NCBI RefSeq assembly: GCF_023277745.1
Contig: NZ_CP086322.1
Location: forward strand, 1,302,001-1,366,000
Reading direction: 5' to 3'
DNA: 64,000 bases
DNA from: Streptomyces halobius
GTDB lineage: Bacteria; Actinomycetota; Actinomycetes; Streptomycetales; Streptomycetaceae
The position numbers and the translations under genes were made by a program. Every line of letters begins with the position of its first letter. Within the stretch, counting starts at the first letter, position 1. The notes beneath the pieces were generated by a model. It did no database searches. It had not been told where the DNA came from and worked only from the letters and a program-made list of their open reading frames with translations. This document shows, piece by piece, positions 8,257 to 17,378 of the stretch.

Positions 8257-9954
8257 AGGGCTCCACCCACCGCCGTTGCTACTGCCGCGACGCTCACACC
8301 GGCAAGCCGCTTGGCAAGAACTGCCCCAGGCTCTCCACCCGTAAGCACGGCTCGTACTCCATACGCCAGGAACTCCCGCCCCGCGAGGACGGCACCCGCC
8401 GCTCCTTCAGTCGCGCCGGCTACGAGAGTCAAGGCCGCCCAGGCCGACCTGGACCACATACGCGCGCTCCTCGGGCTCGCCGAATCCGACGACCCCGAGG
8501 GGCTGGCACAGATCGCCGAACTGTTGGAGAAGGCGGCTGACGAGAAGGCACCTCTGCCGAACGTCGAAGAGACCCGCCGCCGTCTCAGCCACGGCCTGGA
8601 CTTGACCAGCCGACTCACCGTCGGCGAGTGGCTCGACATGTGGCTGGCGGGCAAGAAGGGGCGGCAGAGCGCCATCAGCCGCGACGAGAGCAACATCCGC
8701 CTCCACCTCAAACCGCGGATCGGGCACATCCGGCTGGACCGTCTCCGCGTCAGCCACCTGTCGGAGATGTTCGAAGCCATCGCCGAGGCCAACGTCGAGA
8801 TCATCGAGGGAAATACCGCCCGCCGCAGGGCGATTGAGGACCTTGCCCAGACCCCCTGGAAGGGGCGCGAACACCGCGCCCACCGCAAGGTGCTGAAGGC
8901 TGCCATCGCCGAGATGGAGCCCTTCCGCCGCATCGTCACTCCGGCCACGCGCCAGCGCATCCGCTCCACGCTGCGGGCCGCACTGAACGCCGCGATCGCC
9001 CAGCAGCTGATCACCTTCAACCCGGCTGCCCACGTCGAGCTGGAGGCGGGCAAGCGCCCCAAGGCGCTGGTGTGGACCGAAGAGCGCATCCTCCACTGGA
9101 AGCGCACCGGCGAGAAGCCCTCGCCCGTGATGGTCTGGACGCCGGAGCACACCGGACTCTTCCTCGACCACGTCGCGGAGGACCGCCTCTACGCACTCTG
9201 GCACCTGATCGCCTTCCGCGGGCTGCGGCGAGGCGAGGCGTGCGGGCAGAGGTGGACCGACACGCACCTCGCCGACGGCCGCATCACCGTTGCCAAGCAA
9301 CTCGTCGTGAGCGGCTGGGAGGTGTATGAGGACGATCCCAAGACCGACGCGGGCGCGCGGACCATCGCGCTCGACTCGGACACGGTTCGCGCCCTCCAGC
9401 GGCACCGCGTCCAGCAGGACAAGGACCGCGAGGAGTGGGGCAGCGCCTGGGTGGAGACCGGCCGCGTCTTCGCCAAGGAGAACGGCGAGATGCTCCACCC
9501 TGCCAATGTCACCCGCCGTTTCATCGAGCTGTGCGAGGAGATCGGCCTCCCGCCGATCCGGCTCCATGATCTGCGCCACGGCGCGGCGACGCTCGCCCAC
9601 GCGGCCGGGGCCGACCTGAAGGACATCCAGGAGATGCTCGGCCACTCCTCGATCGCCATCACGGCGGACACCTACACGAGCTTGCTGCCGGAGACCGACC
9701 GGGCAATCGCCGAGGCCGCGGCCCGCCTCGTCCCTCGCGCACGCCGGGCGGAGCAGGCCGCCGAGGCCGAGGCGAACCCCGAAGCGGACGAGGAATCCCA
9801 AGCCGAATCCGTAGCGGACGGTGCCGAGGAATCCGGCACCGAGCAGATACCCGTTGATGCCGAAGTATCCACAGCCCAGCCGGGCCCTGGTGCCCCATCC
9901 GCTCACGCACCGCGCACGCAAACGGCCCCGGACGAAGAGTCCGAGGCCGGTTGA
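8253..9954 (+). pseudogene. int: Tyrosine integrase of the element, with a frameshift near codon 59
   Basis: Site-specific tyrosine recombinase expected to integrate and excise the element at a tRNA gene. Translation from TTG 8253 (GGAGG at 8240) gives the usual N-terminus (CYCRDAHTGKPLGKNCPRLS ... RRSFSRAGYES) and then leaves frame at 8427-8431. The adjacent frame continues with the family sequence KAAQADLDHIRALLGLAE and runs to 9954. Catalytic motifs are present: FRGLRRGEACG, HDLRHGAATLAH, LGHSSIAITADTY. The alternative TTG at 8311 gives an implausible Pro/Arg-rich N-terminus. Real decay, a +1 shift and a consensus error cannot be separated by eye. Confidence 0.8.
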
Positions 9955-9962
9955 CGCGCCCC

Positions 9963-9981
9963 CCTGGGGAGAAATCCCAGG
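9963..9981 (+). terminator. Short hairpin after the integrase
   Basis: CCTGGG(G) and (T)CCCAGG form a 7-bp stem with a 5-nt AGAAA loop directly after the integrase stop. A weak terminator candidate. Confidence 0.35.
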
Positions 9982-10000
9982 TCAGCGCGGTGTAGCAAGA

Positions 10001-10050
10001 GCCCCCTGTCGGATTCGAACCGACGACCTTCGCTTTACAAGAGCGTCGCT
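10001..10050 (-). other. att site: 3' half of a tRNA-Thr(UGU) gene
   Basis: Read leftward the sequence gives an anticodon arm CGCTC-TTGTAAA-GCG with anticodon TGT, a variable loop, a perfect T arm GTCGG-TTCGAAT-CCGAC and the 3' acceptor strand ending GGGGGCT. The 5' half (acceptor and D arm) is absent, so this is an attachment-site copy and not a functional tRNA. It lies about 46 bp after the integrase stop, where attP is expected. The tRNA part ends exactly inside the neighbouring recombinase reading frame. Confidence 0.85.
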
Positions 10051-10586
10051 TCAAGGTTGAACAGAGACGTCGACAGGGCCTTGACCCCGCGATTGGGAAT
10101 GCGACGGGCTGCCTCCAGCAGCAGATCGCGGCCCTGGTCCCAGTCTGTCTGCTGCAACTCGTGCGGCTGCTTGCCGAAGAGGGCCACGAAGTGGCCCAGC
10201 AGATTGAACTGGGACATGGCCAGATAGTCGCGGAAACCGAGTGTCCGGGCCGTCTCCATGAACCGCAGGTGCAGTTCCGGCTTTGTCCTGGCCAGCACGA
10301 TGCCTAGCCGTGGGCGCCGCGCGACCAGGTAGTCCGCGCCGGGCTGCAGACGTCCGGTGACTGAGAGCCAGCTGATGAATCGGTGCGTCTCATGGTTGAA
10401 CGCGAGTTGACGCTCGAGCGGAAGGCGGCAGAAGTCCTCTAGATCGGGCACTGCGGCGAGCAGTGCGCGAGCACCCCAGCGGACCCTGTGGTCGGTGTTC
10501 ATTCCCTGCCCGGCCCGGTGGGCGAGGTAGTACTCGACCAGGTCGGGGCGCACGATCGGCAGGGCCGCGGCTCTGGCCCGGCGCAT
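10035..10586 (-). pseudogene. Recombinase-partner protein, C-terminally truncated at the att site
   Basis: The first 183 residues of a protein encoded directly after a tyrosine recombinase (ATG at the recombinase stop). It contains RFISWLSVTGRLQPGADYLV and FRDYLAMSQFNLLGHFVALF, features of tandem recombinase arrays. It ends in FNLEATLL followed by a stop that lies inside the tRNA-Thr fragment, so its 3' part was replaced when the integrative element joined here. No catalytic residues remain visible. Probably non-functional. Confidence 0.7.
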
Positions 10587-11608
10587 CAGGACTCCACCCT
10601 GTCTGCGTCGATGGCGGCGCTTGCCTGGAGGTATTGCTCGACGAGCCAGCTGTTCGCCAGGTGGATGTAGATCCTGGTCGATTCGATGGAGCGGTGTCCG
10701 GCCTGGGCCTGTACCGCTTCCAGGGCCATGCCCGCCTCCCGCAGCCGGGTCAGACAGGTGTGACGGAGCTGGTGGCAGGTCAGCCGCGGCAGTCCCGTCC
10801 GTCTGCGGACACCGTCGAGAATTTCGTCCAGACCGTCGGAGGACAGAGGCCGGCCGCGGGTCGGCCCCCGCAGCACAACGAACAGCTGATCGTGATCGAC
10901 GGCAGGTCGCTCCTGGTCCAGATAGTCCCCGACGGCGGTGAAGAACTGCGCAGAGATCGGTATCAGGCGTTGATGCCCGCCCTTGCCTTCGCTGATGAAC
11001 ACCCGACGTTCTCCCGGCGAGAGGTCTCCCAGCCGCAAGCCGAGTACTTCGCAGCGGCGCAGGCCGCCCAGCAGCATCGCGAGCACCATGGCCCGGTCCC
11101 GTGCGGTGTTCAGTGTGCCGAGCACCGCCTCGACCTCGTCCGGGCCAAGGACACGCGGCAGAGTGCGGGGCGTCCGCAACAACGGTGCCCCGCGATTTCC
11201 GCCTCGTCGGCGGTTGGCCAGCCCCGTCGGCACCGGGTTGCGCTTGACGGCCAGGTCATCGCGGGTCATCAGGTAGCCGAACAGCCCCGAGACACTGGCG
11301 AGTCGACGCTTGATGGTCCGTGCCGACAGACCCGCTTCACCGTCCTCGAGGCGGACGACCTTCGGTCCTCGCCGCGGCTTCTTCTGCGCGGTGATGAACG
11401 CGAAGACGTCGGCGGTGACGACATCTGTCGGCTCCTTGGGCACCGCCGAGAAGAAGATCTTCAGGTCGTAGGCGGTGGCCAGCAGCGTGTTCGGCCGGCA
11501 GCGAGCCGCCACGAACTCCAGGTAGTCGTCGACCAACGCGTGACCCAGCGATGCCGCAGGGTTCCCTGCGGCATCGACACCTCGTACCAGCTCCGGCTGC
11601 CAGGCCAT
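10586..11608 (-). CDS. Tyrosine-type recombinase
   Basis: A 340-residue tyrosine recombinase. The N-terminal SAM-like core-binding domain (SLGHALVDDYLEFVAARCRP) is followed by the catalytic domain with LLGGLRRCEVLGLRLGDL (Arg), HQLRHTCLTRLREAGM (His-x-x-Arg) and AGHRSIESTRIYIHL (His/Tyr). ATG 11608 is chosen because GAGGAG lies 6-7 bases upstream; the longer frame to 11677 merely reads through the IS21 junction. It belongs with the truncated partner downstream as part of a multi-recombinase array. Confidence 0.85.
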   Translation of the reverse strand: MAWQPELVRGVDAAGNPAASLGHALVDDYLEFVAARCRPNTLLATAYDLKIFFSAVPKEPTDVVTADVFAFITAQKKPRRGPKVVRLEDGEAGLSARTIKRRLASVSGLFGYLMTRDDLAVKRNPVPTGLANRRRGGNRGAPLLRTPRTLPRVLGPDEVEAVLGTLNTARDRAMVLAMLLGGLRRCEVLGLRLGDLSPGERRVFISEGKGGHQRLIPISAQFFTAVGDYLDQERPAVDHDQLFVVLRGPTRGRPLSSDGLDEILDGVRRRTGLPRLTCHQLRHTCLTRLREAGMALEAVQAQAGHRSIESTRIYIHLANSWLVEQYLQASAAIDADRVES

Positions 11609-11675
11609 CCGAGCTCCTCGACGGGAGCGACCATCCTGGCCGGGAACACGAGATCGCGGAAGAGTCGTCACCCAC

Positions 11676-12275
11676 ATAACCGCCGAAGTGGGCGAAGGCC
11701 CGGCGGTGGCAGTCGAAGAAAGTCTGCAGGTCCTGGCTGGTGGTGAAGCAGCAAAACGGGTCGCGAGAGTACGACAGCGTCATGTGGAAGGAGTAGACCT
11801 TCGGGATGCCCATGTGGGCGAGGATCTTGCCCTCGTCGCCCCAGTCCACTTGCGCCTGGGCTCCGGGGATGACCTCGAAGCGGCGGTGCATGCCCGCCAG
11901 TTCCTTCGGCGTGATGCCCAGTTCCTCCGCGATCCGAGGCCGGGCTTCCTGGACGTAGAGCTTCACACGCTGGTAGTTGCCGGTGAAACCGTACTCCTGG
12001 GCGAGACGCTCGTGGATGACCGCGGCCTTCATCAGGATCTCGGCCCGCAGCATCGAGTCGACCAGCGGAGCGAACTCGTCGATCACCCTCGCCCGCACCC
12101 GCCCGTTCGGCGACCGGCGCGGAGGCGATGCGGGCCCGTCGGCAGACAAGTACTTGCTGACCGTCCGCCAGTTCAGCCCGGTCTCCTTGGCGACCTCCGA
12201 CAGGCTCATCGCCCCAGACTCGACCAAGCCACGAAAACGCCGGAGTTCCAGCAAACGCTCCGGGTCCAAGACCAC
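11676..12275 (-). pseudogene. istA: IS21-family transposase IstA, 5' fragment
   Basis: The N-terminal 200 or so residues of IstA: helix-turn-helix MSLSEVAKETGLNWRTVSKYL and the start of the integrase core HRRFEVIPGAQAQVDWGDEG. Similarity stops after FFDCHRRAFAHFGG, exactly where the recombinase module begins, so the rest of istA and all of istB are deleted. Start taken as GTG 12275. Confidence 0.8.
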
Positions 12276-12350
12276 GGTCCACCCCCCCTCTGCACCCCTG
12301 GACAGGACAAGCAGCAGAGTGCCGGGCACCAGCCCTCAACACATCAAGAA

Positions 12351-12388
12351 CTCTGCACGTTCATCCGTACGCGGCTCTGCACGTTCAC
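12351..12388 (-). repeat. Terminal repeats of the IS21 remnant
   Basis: CTCTGCACGTTCA occurs twice, at 12351 and 12375, upstream of istA. This is the multiple terminal repeat arrangement typical of IS21 ends. The ISL3 element begins at 12389, directly after the second copy. Confidence 0.6.
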
Positions 12389-14132
12389 GGCTCTGGCAAG
12401 ATTTTCGTAGCTTGAGATCATCTCGGTGGTGTCATGGTCGACCGGTCCGCATAGCGGCGTCGGAGGTGGGCGATCAGGACGACACGGTGGCGGAGGAGTG
12501 GGACGCTGGCACGTCCTGCCATCAGTCGTTTCTGGAGTTTGACGTCCGTGATGCGGCCCTCGTTGACGCCGGAATTGTGGATGGTGGCGATCCCTCGGGC
12601 GACGGCGCGCTGGTCTTCGCGCAGGGCTCCGGCGATACCGGCAAGCGGTGCCAGTCCGCTGCGGGACAGCTCGTCGAGCCAGCCCGGAAGGGGTGTGGCG
12701 TCGCGGTTGTCGAGCATGGCGGCGAACCGTCGGACCAGGTCGTGGGTGTGCCGAAGTTCCGGGCAGTGGTCGATCAGCCGGTGCAGGCGGTGGGTGACGT
12801 GGAGATGGCGGCGGTCCGGATCGGTGATGATCCAGCGGGCGGCCTCGCGCGGAGACGGTGGACGCTCGCGGGGTTGACCCAGAGGCAGTCCGCGTCGCAG
12901 GGGTGCGAGGGCCATCTTCACGCGCTGGTAGTGCCCGAGGTAGCCCTTGTTGCGGAGTTCCTCGTGGAGGACCATCGCGTTGTGTTCCCCCTCGTCCCAG
13001 CGTTGTTGCAGGTAGTCGCGGTAGGGGTCCAGGGTGGAGGGCTTGCGGGGCGGCCGCCGCATTACCTCCTGCCAGGTGCGGGCGCGGGCGTACTTGCGCA
13101 CCGTGCGGCGGTCCAGGCCGAGCTCCCGGGACACGGCACTGTAGGTCCGGCCGGTGTCGGTCAGGGCATGCACGGCCTCGAACAGCCTTCTGGCGTGGCG
13201 CCCGGCTCGGGTGCCCGCTGCGGCGTCCTCGGCGGTCTCCTCAGCCGGCGCCGGTTCGGCCTCTTCGGCCGGCGGGAGGGCTTGGGGCAGGCAGCCGCGG
13301 TGGGCGGCGGCGACGTCCTGGACGCGGCGGGACAGGCCCTGCCAGAGATGAAAACGGTCGCTGACCTGCACAGCCTTGGGGGCTCCGTCGGCGATGCCCT
13401 GCCGATAGGTCAGCGACCCATCGCGGCAGACGACCTCAACACCGGGATGCTCACGGAGCCACCGGCTGAGCTGCTCAGCATCCCGCCCTTCCCACAGCGT
13501 GACCGGGAGCCGGGTGGTGGCATCGACCAGGAGGGTTCCGTACGTATCGCCGTAGAGGGCGAAGTCGTCCACGCCCAGGACCCGCGGTGTGGCGTGGGGC
13601 GGCAGCGGCATCCGCATCAGCTGCGACAGCACAGTGCACCGCGACAGTGTGACGTTCAAGACACGCAGCATCCGGGCCCCGCCCCGGCCCGCCAACAGCA
13701 CGCCCACCGCTTCAACCAGCTGCTGGAGCAGGGGCGTGCGCCGCTGATAGTGCACCGTCAGGCCCGGCACCTGCTCGGCGAACGTCACCTTGCCGCATGT
13801 GGAGTTCTCGCAGTACAGACGACGCACGCTCAGCTCGATTAGCACCGGGCGGCCGCCCAGCGACGCGTCGGCGAGTCGTCTGACGTAGCGGCTGTGACAC
13901 CACCCGCTCGGTGTCCCACAGCCCGTACAAGCCGCGGGAACAAGCGATCGCGTACGCGCATGGACAACCATCACAGGTCCGGAATCCTCGACCGAGGAGA
14001 CCAGCACAGCCGCCAAGTGCGGTAACAAGTCTGAAAGTTCAACTGAGCACGCTCAAAGGCTGCCCGCTATGCGGGCCGGTCGACCATGACACCACCGAGA
14101 TGATCTCGGGCTACGAAAATCTTGCCAGAGCC
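12389..14132. mobile_element. ISL3-family insertion sequence, copy 1
   Basis: The two ends are long, nearly perfect inverted repeats of about 55 bp. Both begin GGCTCTGGCAAGATTTTCGT, differ by only two bases within about 55 and run into GGTGGTGTCATGGTCGACCG. Length is 1744 bp. Flanks are not repeated (ACGTTCAC left, ATTTCAGC right), so one side was probably rearranged after insertion. Confidence 0.9.
12418..14028 (-). CDS. ISL3-family transposase
   Basis: A 536-residue transposase. The N-terminal zinc-binding region has paired cysteines (CTGCGTPSGWCHSRY, CENSTCGKVTF), then the DDE core VLGVDDFALYGDTYGTLLVD, and an inserted helix-turn-helix (TYSAVSRELGLDRRTVRKYA). The C-terminal NSGVNEGRITDVKLQKRLMAGRA is the ISL3 signature around the last catalytic Glu. 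Full length, TTG start. The surrounding near-identical inverted repeats suggest the element may still be active. Confidence 0.9.
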   Translation of the reverse strand: MLPHLAAVLVSSVEDSGPVMVVHARTRSLVPAACTGCGTPSGWCHSRYVRRLADASLGGRPVLIELSVRRLYCENSTCGKVTFAEQVPGLTVHYQRRTPLLQQLVEAVGVLLAGRGGARMLRVLNVTLSRCTVLSQLMRMPLPPHATPRVLGVDDFALYGDTYGTLLVDATTRLPVTLWEGRDAEQLSRWLREHPGVEVVCRDGSLTYRQGIADGAPKAVQVSDRFHLWQGLSRRVQDVAAAHRGCLPQALPPAEEAEPAPAEETAEDAAAGTRAGRHARRLFEAVHALTDTGRTYSAVSRELGLDRRTVRKYARARTWQEVMRRPPRKPSTLDPYRDYLQQRWDEGEHNAMVLHEELRNKGYLGHYQRVKMALAPLRRGLPLGQPRERPPSPREAARWIITDPDRRHLHVTHRLHRLIDHCPELRHTHDLVRRFAAMLDNRDATPLPGWLDELSRSGLAPLAGIAGALREDQRAVARGIATIHNSGVNEGRITDVKLQKRLMAGRASVPLLRHRVVLIAHLRRRYADRSTMTPPR

Positions 14133-14445
14133 ATTTCAGCTCGTACGCCGACAACGACTACCAAGTCCGCCGCTATCCCGGCTGGCACCGCCACATCACC
14201 CTGGCCATGGCCGCACACGCCTGCCTGACCGTCCTGCGAGCCCGTGAACTCTCTGCCGGAAAAGTAGAAACGGATCCTCCCAGCTCATCGGCCTCAGCCT
14301 CGCCGAGATCAGACGCCTGATCACCCGCCTCACCGACCGCCGACCCACACCCGTCGACCACATCCTTCACTGGACACACTGGCGCCGAAAGCGACAACAC
14401 CAGGCCCGCATCAGTCACTACACACGACGCGGACACAGCCCATAG
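14133..14445 (+). pseudogene. C-terminal remnant of an IS701-type transposase
   Basis: Begins at the ISL3 right end and reads SYADNDYQVRRYPGWHRHIT and LAMAAHACLTVLRARE, the conserved C-terminal segment of IS701-type transposases; the copy near 56.4 kb has DQYEVRRYPAWYRHITLAML. After a frame change near 14275 it continues LIGLSLAEIRRLITRLTDRR to a TAG at 14443. The N-terminal three quarters are missing. Confidence 0.75.
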
Positions 14446-14503
14446 AACTGCCCAGCCATCAACACAAACACCGTTTTCCCGGTGTTCCTGTCGTTGGTGT
14501 GGT

Positions 14504-16183
14504 ATGCGCATACCGAGCGAGGTTCGTGACCAACTTTCCCTGAGATTCGGAGTGTTGTTCCCTCATCTGAATGAGCGGCAGCAGCGGCTGGCGCTGGCTA
14601 CCGAGGCCCGGCTGCTGGGGCACGGTGGGGTCCGGGCCGTCGCTTGTGCCGCGGGGGTGAGCGAGACGACGGTGCGGAAAGGAGTCTTCGAGCTGGAGGG
14701 TGGTGAGGACCCACTGCCCGATGGCCGGGTGCGCCGCGACGGCGGCGGTCGCAAGAGCGCCGAGGAGCTTGACCGTCTGCTCGTTCCGGCTCTGCTGGCG
14801 CTGGTGGAGCCGGATGAGCGGGGCGATCCGATGTCGCCGCTGCGGTGGACGACCAAGTCGCTGCGGTGTCTGGCCGGGGAGCTGACTCGGCAGGGCCATG
14901 CTGTGTCGGCGCCGACCGTGGGCCGGCTGCTGCGGGAGAACGGTTTCAGCCTGCAGGCCAACGCGAAGACCCTGGAGGGAGCCCAGCACCCGAATCGGGA
15001 TGCGCAGTTCCGGTATATCAACGACCAGGTCAGGGACCATCAGGCGGGCGGCGAGCCGGTGGTCAGCGTGGATACGAAAAAGAAGGAAGTCGTCGGCCAG
15101 TTCAAGAACGCGGGCCGCGAGTGGCGGCCGACGGGCCGGCCGGTGCGGGTCGGTACCCATGACTTCCCCGATCAGGAGCTCGGCAGGGCCGCCCCGTACG
15201 GGATCTACGACATCACTTCGAACACCGGCTGGGTCAGCGTCGGCTGTGACCACGACACCGCTGCCTTCGCGGTCGAGTCGATCCGCCGCTGGTGGAACGG
15301 GCGAGGACGCCTCGACTACCCCGGCGCTACCCGGCTGCTGATCATCGCCGACGCCGGTGGCTCCAACGGCTACCGCACCCGGGCCTGGAAGACCGAACTC
15401 GCGGCCTTCGCCGCCGAGACGGGCCTGGCCGTCACTGTCTGTCACATGCCTCCGGGCACGTCGAAATGGAACAAGGTGGAGCACCGGCTGTTCTCCGCGA
15501 TCACGATGAACTGGCGCGGCCGTCCGCTGACCAGCTATGAGGTCGTCGTGCAGAGCATCGCCGCGACCACCACACGCACCGGGCTCACCGTCCACGCCGA
15601 ACTGGACCCCGGCCGCTACCCCACCGGTGTGAAGGTCAGCGACGCCGAGATGAACGCGGTGCCGCTGACCGGCCACGCCTTCCACGGGGAGTGGAACTAC
15701 ACCGTGCACCCCCGCCTCACCGAGCCGGCGAGCCTCAGCGGGCCGACCGTCGGCCTCGACCGTGGGGCCCTGTCGCACCCCGCCCTGACGGGCATGACCA
15801 GCACCACACTGACCGAGCTGACCACGGCCCTGGCCGCCCCCTGGCAGGCACTGCACGCCCCGGACCACACCACCCGACGCGACGGCGGCACACGTCGCCG
15901 GGCCCCGGGAGGCGGCCGCAAAGCCAAACTGAACCTGGCCGACCGCGTCCTGGCTACCGCGCTGCAGCAACACCTCGCCCTGCCGCCCACCGCGCTCGCC
16001 CGCCTGTTCACCGTCAGCAAGGACACCATCCGCGAGGCCACCGGCGAGATCAGACAGCTGATGGTCCAGCACGGGCACTCCCTCGGGCCCGCAGCGGCGC
16101 ACCTGAGCACCCTCACCGGCCTCCTCGTCTACGCCACGGCGCACGGCGTCACTCTCACGCCACAAGCAAAACCCACACCTTGA
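14504..16183 (+). CDS. ISAzo13-family transposase, copy 1
   Basis: A 559-residue DDE transposase. The N-terminal helix-turn-helix region RAVACAAGVSETTVRKGVFE is followed by SPLRWTTKSLRCLAGEL. The catalytic core has EPVVSVDTKKKEVVGQFKNA (Asp), LLIIADAGGSNGYRTRAWKT (Asp), and PPGTSKWNKVEHRLFSAITM (Glu). Uninterrupted, unlike the related copy at 57-62 kb. No convincing terminal inverted repeats were found by eye. Confidence 0.9.
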   Translation: MRIPSEVRDQLSLRFGVLFPHLNERQQRLALATEARLLGHGGVRAVACAAGVSETTVRKGVFELEGGEDPLPDGRVRRDGGGRKSAEELDRLLVPALLALVEPDERGDPMSPLRWTTKSLRCLAGELTRQGHAVSAPTVGRLLRENGFSLQANAKTLEGAQHPNRDAQFRYINDQVRDHQAGGEPVVSVDTKKKEVVGQFKNAGREWRPTGRPVRVGTHDFPDQELGRAAPYGIYDITSNTGWVSVGCDHDTAAFAVESIRRWWNGRGRLDYPGATRLLIIADAGGSNGYRTRAWKTELAAFAAETGLAVTVCHMPPGTSKWNKVEHRLFSAITMNWRGRPLTSYEVVVQSIAATTTRTGLTVHAELDPGRYPTGVKVSDAEMNAVPLTGHAFHGEWNYTVHPRLTEPASLSGPTVGLDRGALSHPALTGMTSTTLTELTTALAAPWQALHAPDHTTRRDGGTRRRAPGGGRKAKLNLADRVLATALQQHLALPPTALARLFTVSKDTIREATGEIRQLMVQHGHSLGPAAAHLSTLTGLLVYATAHGVTLTPQAKPTP

Positions 16184-16214
16184 TTCTTTACGGTCCCTAA
16201 CTTCGCGGCATTGC

Positions 16215-16529
16215 ATCATCTCCGCCCACACCCAGCTCCGGCTCGCCCACCCGCTCGTCCAGGACCTGCGGCGCCCTTGGGAGAAACCGGCCCCGCCTGC
16301 ACGGCTCGCCCCGGCCCGGGTTCGGCGGGGGTTCAGGAACATCCGTCCGACGGCGGCCTCCCCGGCGGGGGCACCGAAACCCTCCCGGCCCGGCCCCGGC
16401 CGACCGCCGGGGACCATGAACCGGCGACGGGCTACCCGCCATGACGTGGGCAGAGTCCTCGCCACCGGCCAACTGTTCCAGAGGCCTACCCATCACAAGG
16501 TCGGCACGAAGCCCCGGCGGACTGGTTAA
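16215..16529 (+). pseudogene. C-terminal remnant of another transposase
   Basis: The frame from 16218 to the TAA at 16527 reads ISAHTQLRLAHPLVQDLRRP, WEKPAPPARLAPARVRRGFR and PSRPGPGRPPGTMNRRRATR. This is the C-terminal tail shared by a large group of Streptomyces putative DDE transposases. Everything upstream is replaced by the ISAzo13 element. No usable start remains. Confidence 0.65.
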
Positions 16530-16569
16530 AAGACAAGCGTACGTCCAGCAGTCCGGACGTCACCGCAGC

Positions 16570-16960
16570 TCAGAAGGGGCGTGAACGATGTAACCGGACG
16601 ACAAGCTCAGGGTTGCCAGCCGGTGCAAGTCCGGCCCGGGGAGATGCCAGGGTCCCCGGTAGCTGACTCCCGGCGTCGCTCGAAAGGGTGGCGTCGAAGT
16701 GGAGTGACAAGCGCCCTTCGGGGGCGTGCAACCGGCCAGTCCGCAACATGAAGTGAAGCCTGCAGCGCCGTCATTTAACCCCCGCCCGCGGGCGGGCCAA
16801 GGAGGAGCCGAGCCTGTGCTTGAAAGGCGAAGGCCATGGAAGGCGATCTTGGACCTGGAGCGGTCGCCGAAGAACCTCCCGGCGTAAGGGGCGTGGAATG
16901 GTCGGACGGTTGCCCTGGGAACTGGAGAGAGCCTCCTCGGCCCCGCGCATGCGGCGCGGG
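16570..16960 (+). ncRNA. 5' part of a group II intron, coding part missing
   Basis: The stretch has the look of group II intron domain I-III RNA: CAAGCTCAGGGTTGCC, the GGTGCAAGTCC motif, CCGGTAGCTGACTCCCGGCG, GTGCAACCGGCCAGTCCGCA and AACATGAAGTG. No reverse transcriptase or domain V follows; instead the toxin remnant begins near 17.1 kb. Boundaries are approximate. Either a deletion removed the 3' half or the intron was truncated on insertion. Confidence 0.65.
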
Positions 16961-17119
16961 AAGCGTGGCCTGCCTATAACCGGCGGAACCGGGGGTCAGC
17001 ACCGGGAGCGGCAGGCGCGGGGCCAGCACGGGTAGCCACCGCCGCTCCTTGAGCTGGAGCTCCGGAGTGGGGTCCATGCGCTGCATGCGCACGGCCAACT
17101 CGTCCCCGAGGCGCCACAT

Positions 17120-17377
17120 TTGGTTGCCCCAGCCGCCCACAATCCAAATGTCAAGATTCACATCTCGCTGGATGGATTCCGTGGAGCCAGCCCCGCCGAA
17201 CAATTCATCAACGCCTATAAAAATGGCAGCGGCACCAATTGGTTCGCGACGGAACGGGAGATGTACCACGTCGGCAAGGCTGTGCGAGTTGGGGACCGCC
17301 CCTGGGATGGCATCACATTCTATCGACATGGGGCCGAGGTGAAGGTCCCTGAGCCAGATTTTCTTTTCGGAGGGTGA
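17120..17377 (+). pseudogene. C-terminal toxin domain of a lost polymorphic toxin
   Basis: About 80 residues containing PNVKIHISLDGFRGASPAEQ, FINAYKNGSGTNWFATEREM and PWDGITFYRHGAEVKVPEPD, with TGA one base before the next gene. It resembles the C-terminal toxin module (probably the type 27 group) of secreted polymorphic toxins. No signal peptide, repeat region or credible start lies upstream; the DNA before it is group II intron and unassigned sequence. Moderately sure of the toxin assignment, less of the subtype. Confidence 0.5.
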
Positions 17378-17378
17378 C

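Noticed and set aside
10001..10050. A functional tRNA-Thr gene
   Set aside because: Only the 3' half is present; acceptor 5' strand and D arm are missing.
12381..14140. Target site duplication for ISL3 copy 1
   Set aside because: The 8 bp on each side (ACGTTCAC and ATTTCAGC) differ, so no duplication can be claimed.
14459..16465. 668-codon frame opposite the ISAzo13 transposase
   Set aside because: An antisense shadow of the transposase with no motif or ribosome site.
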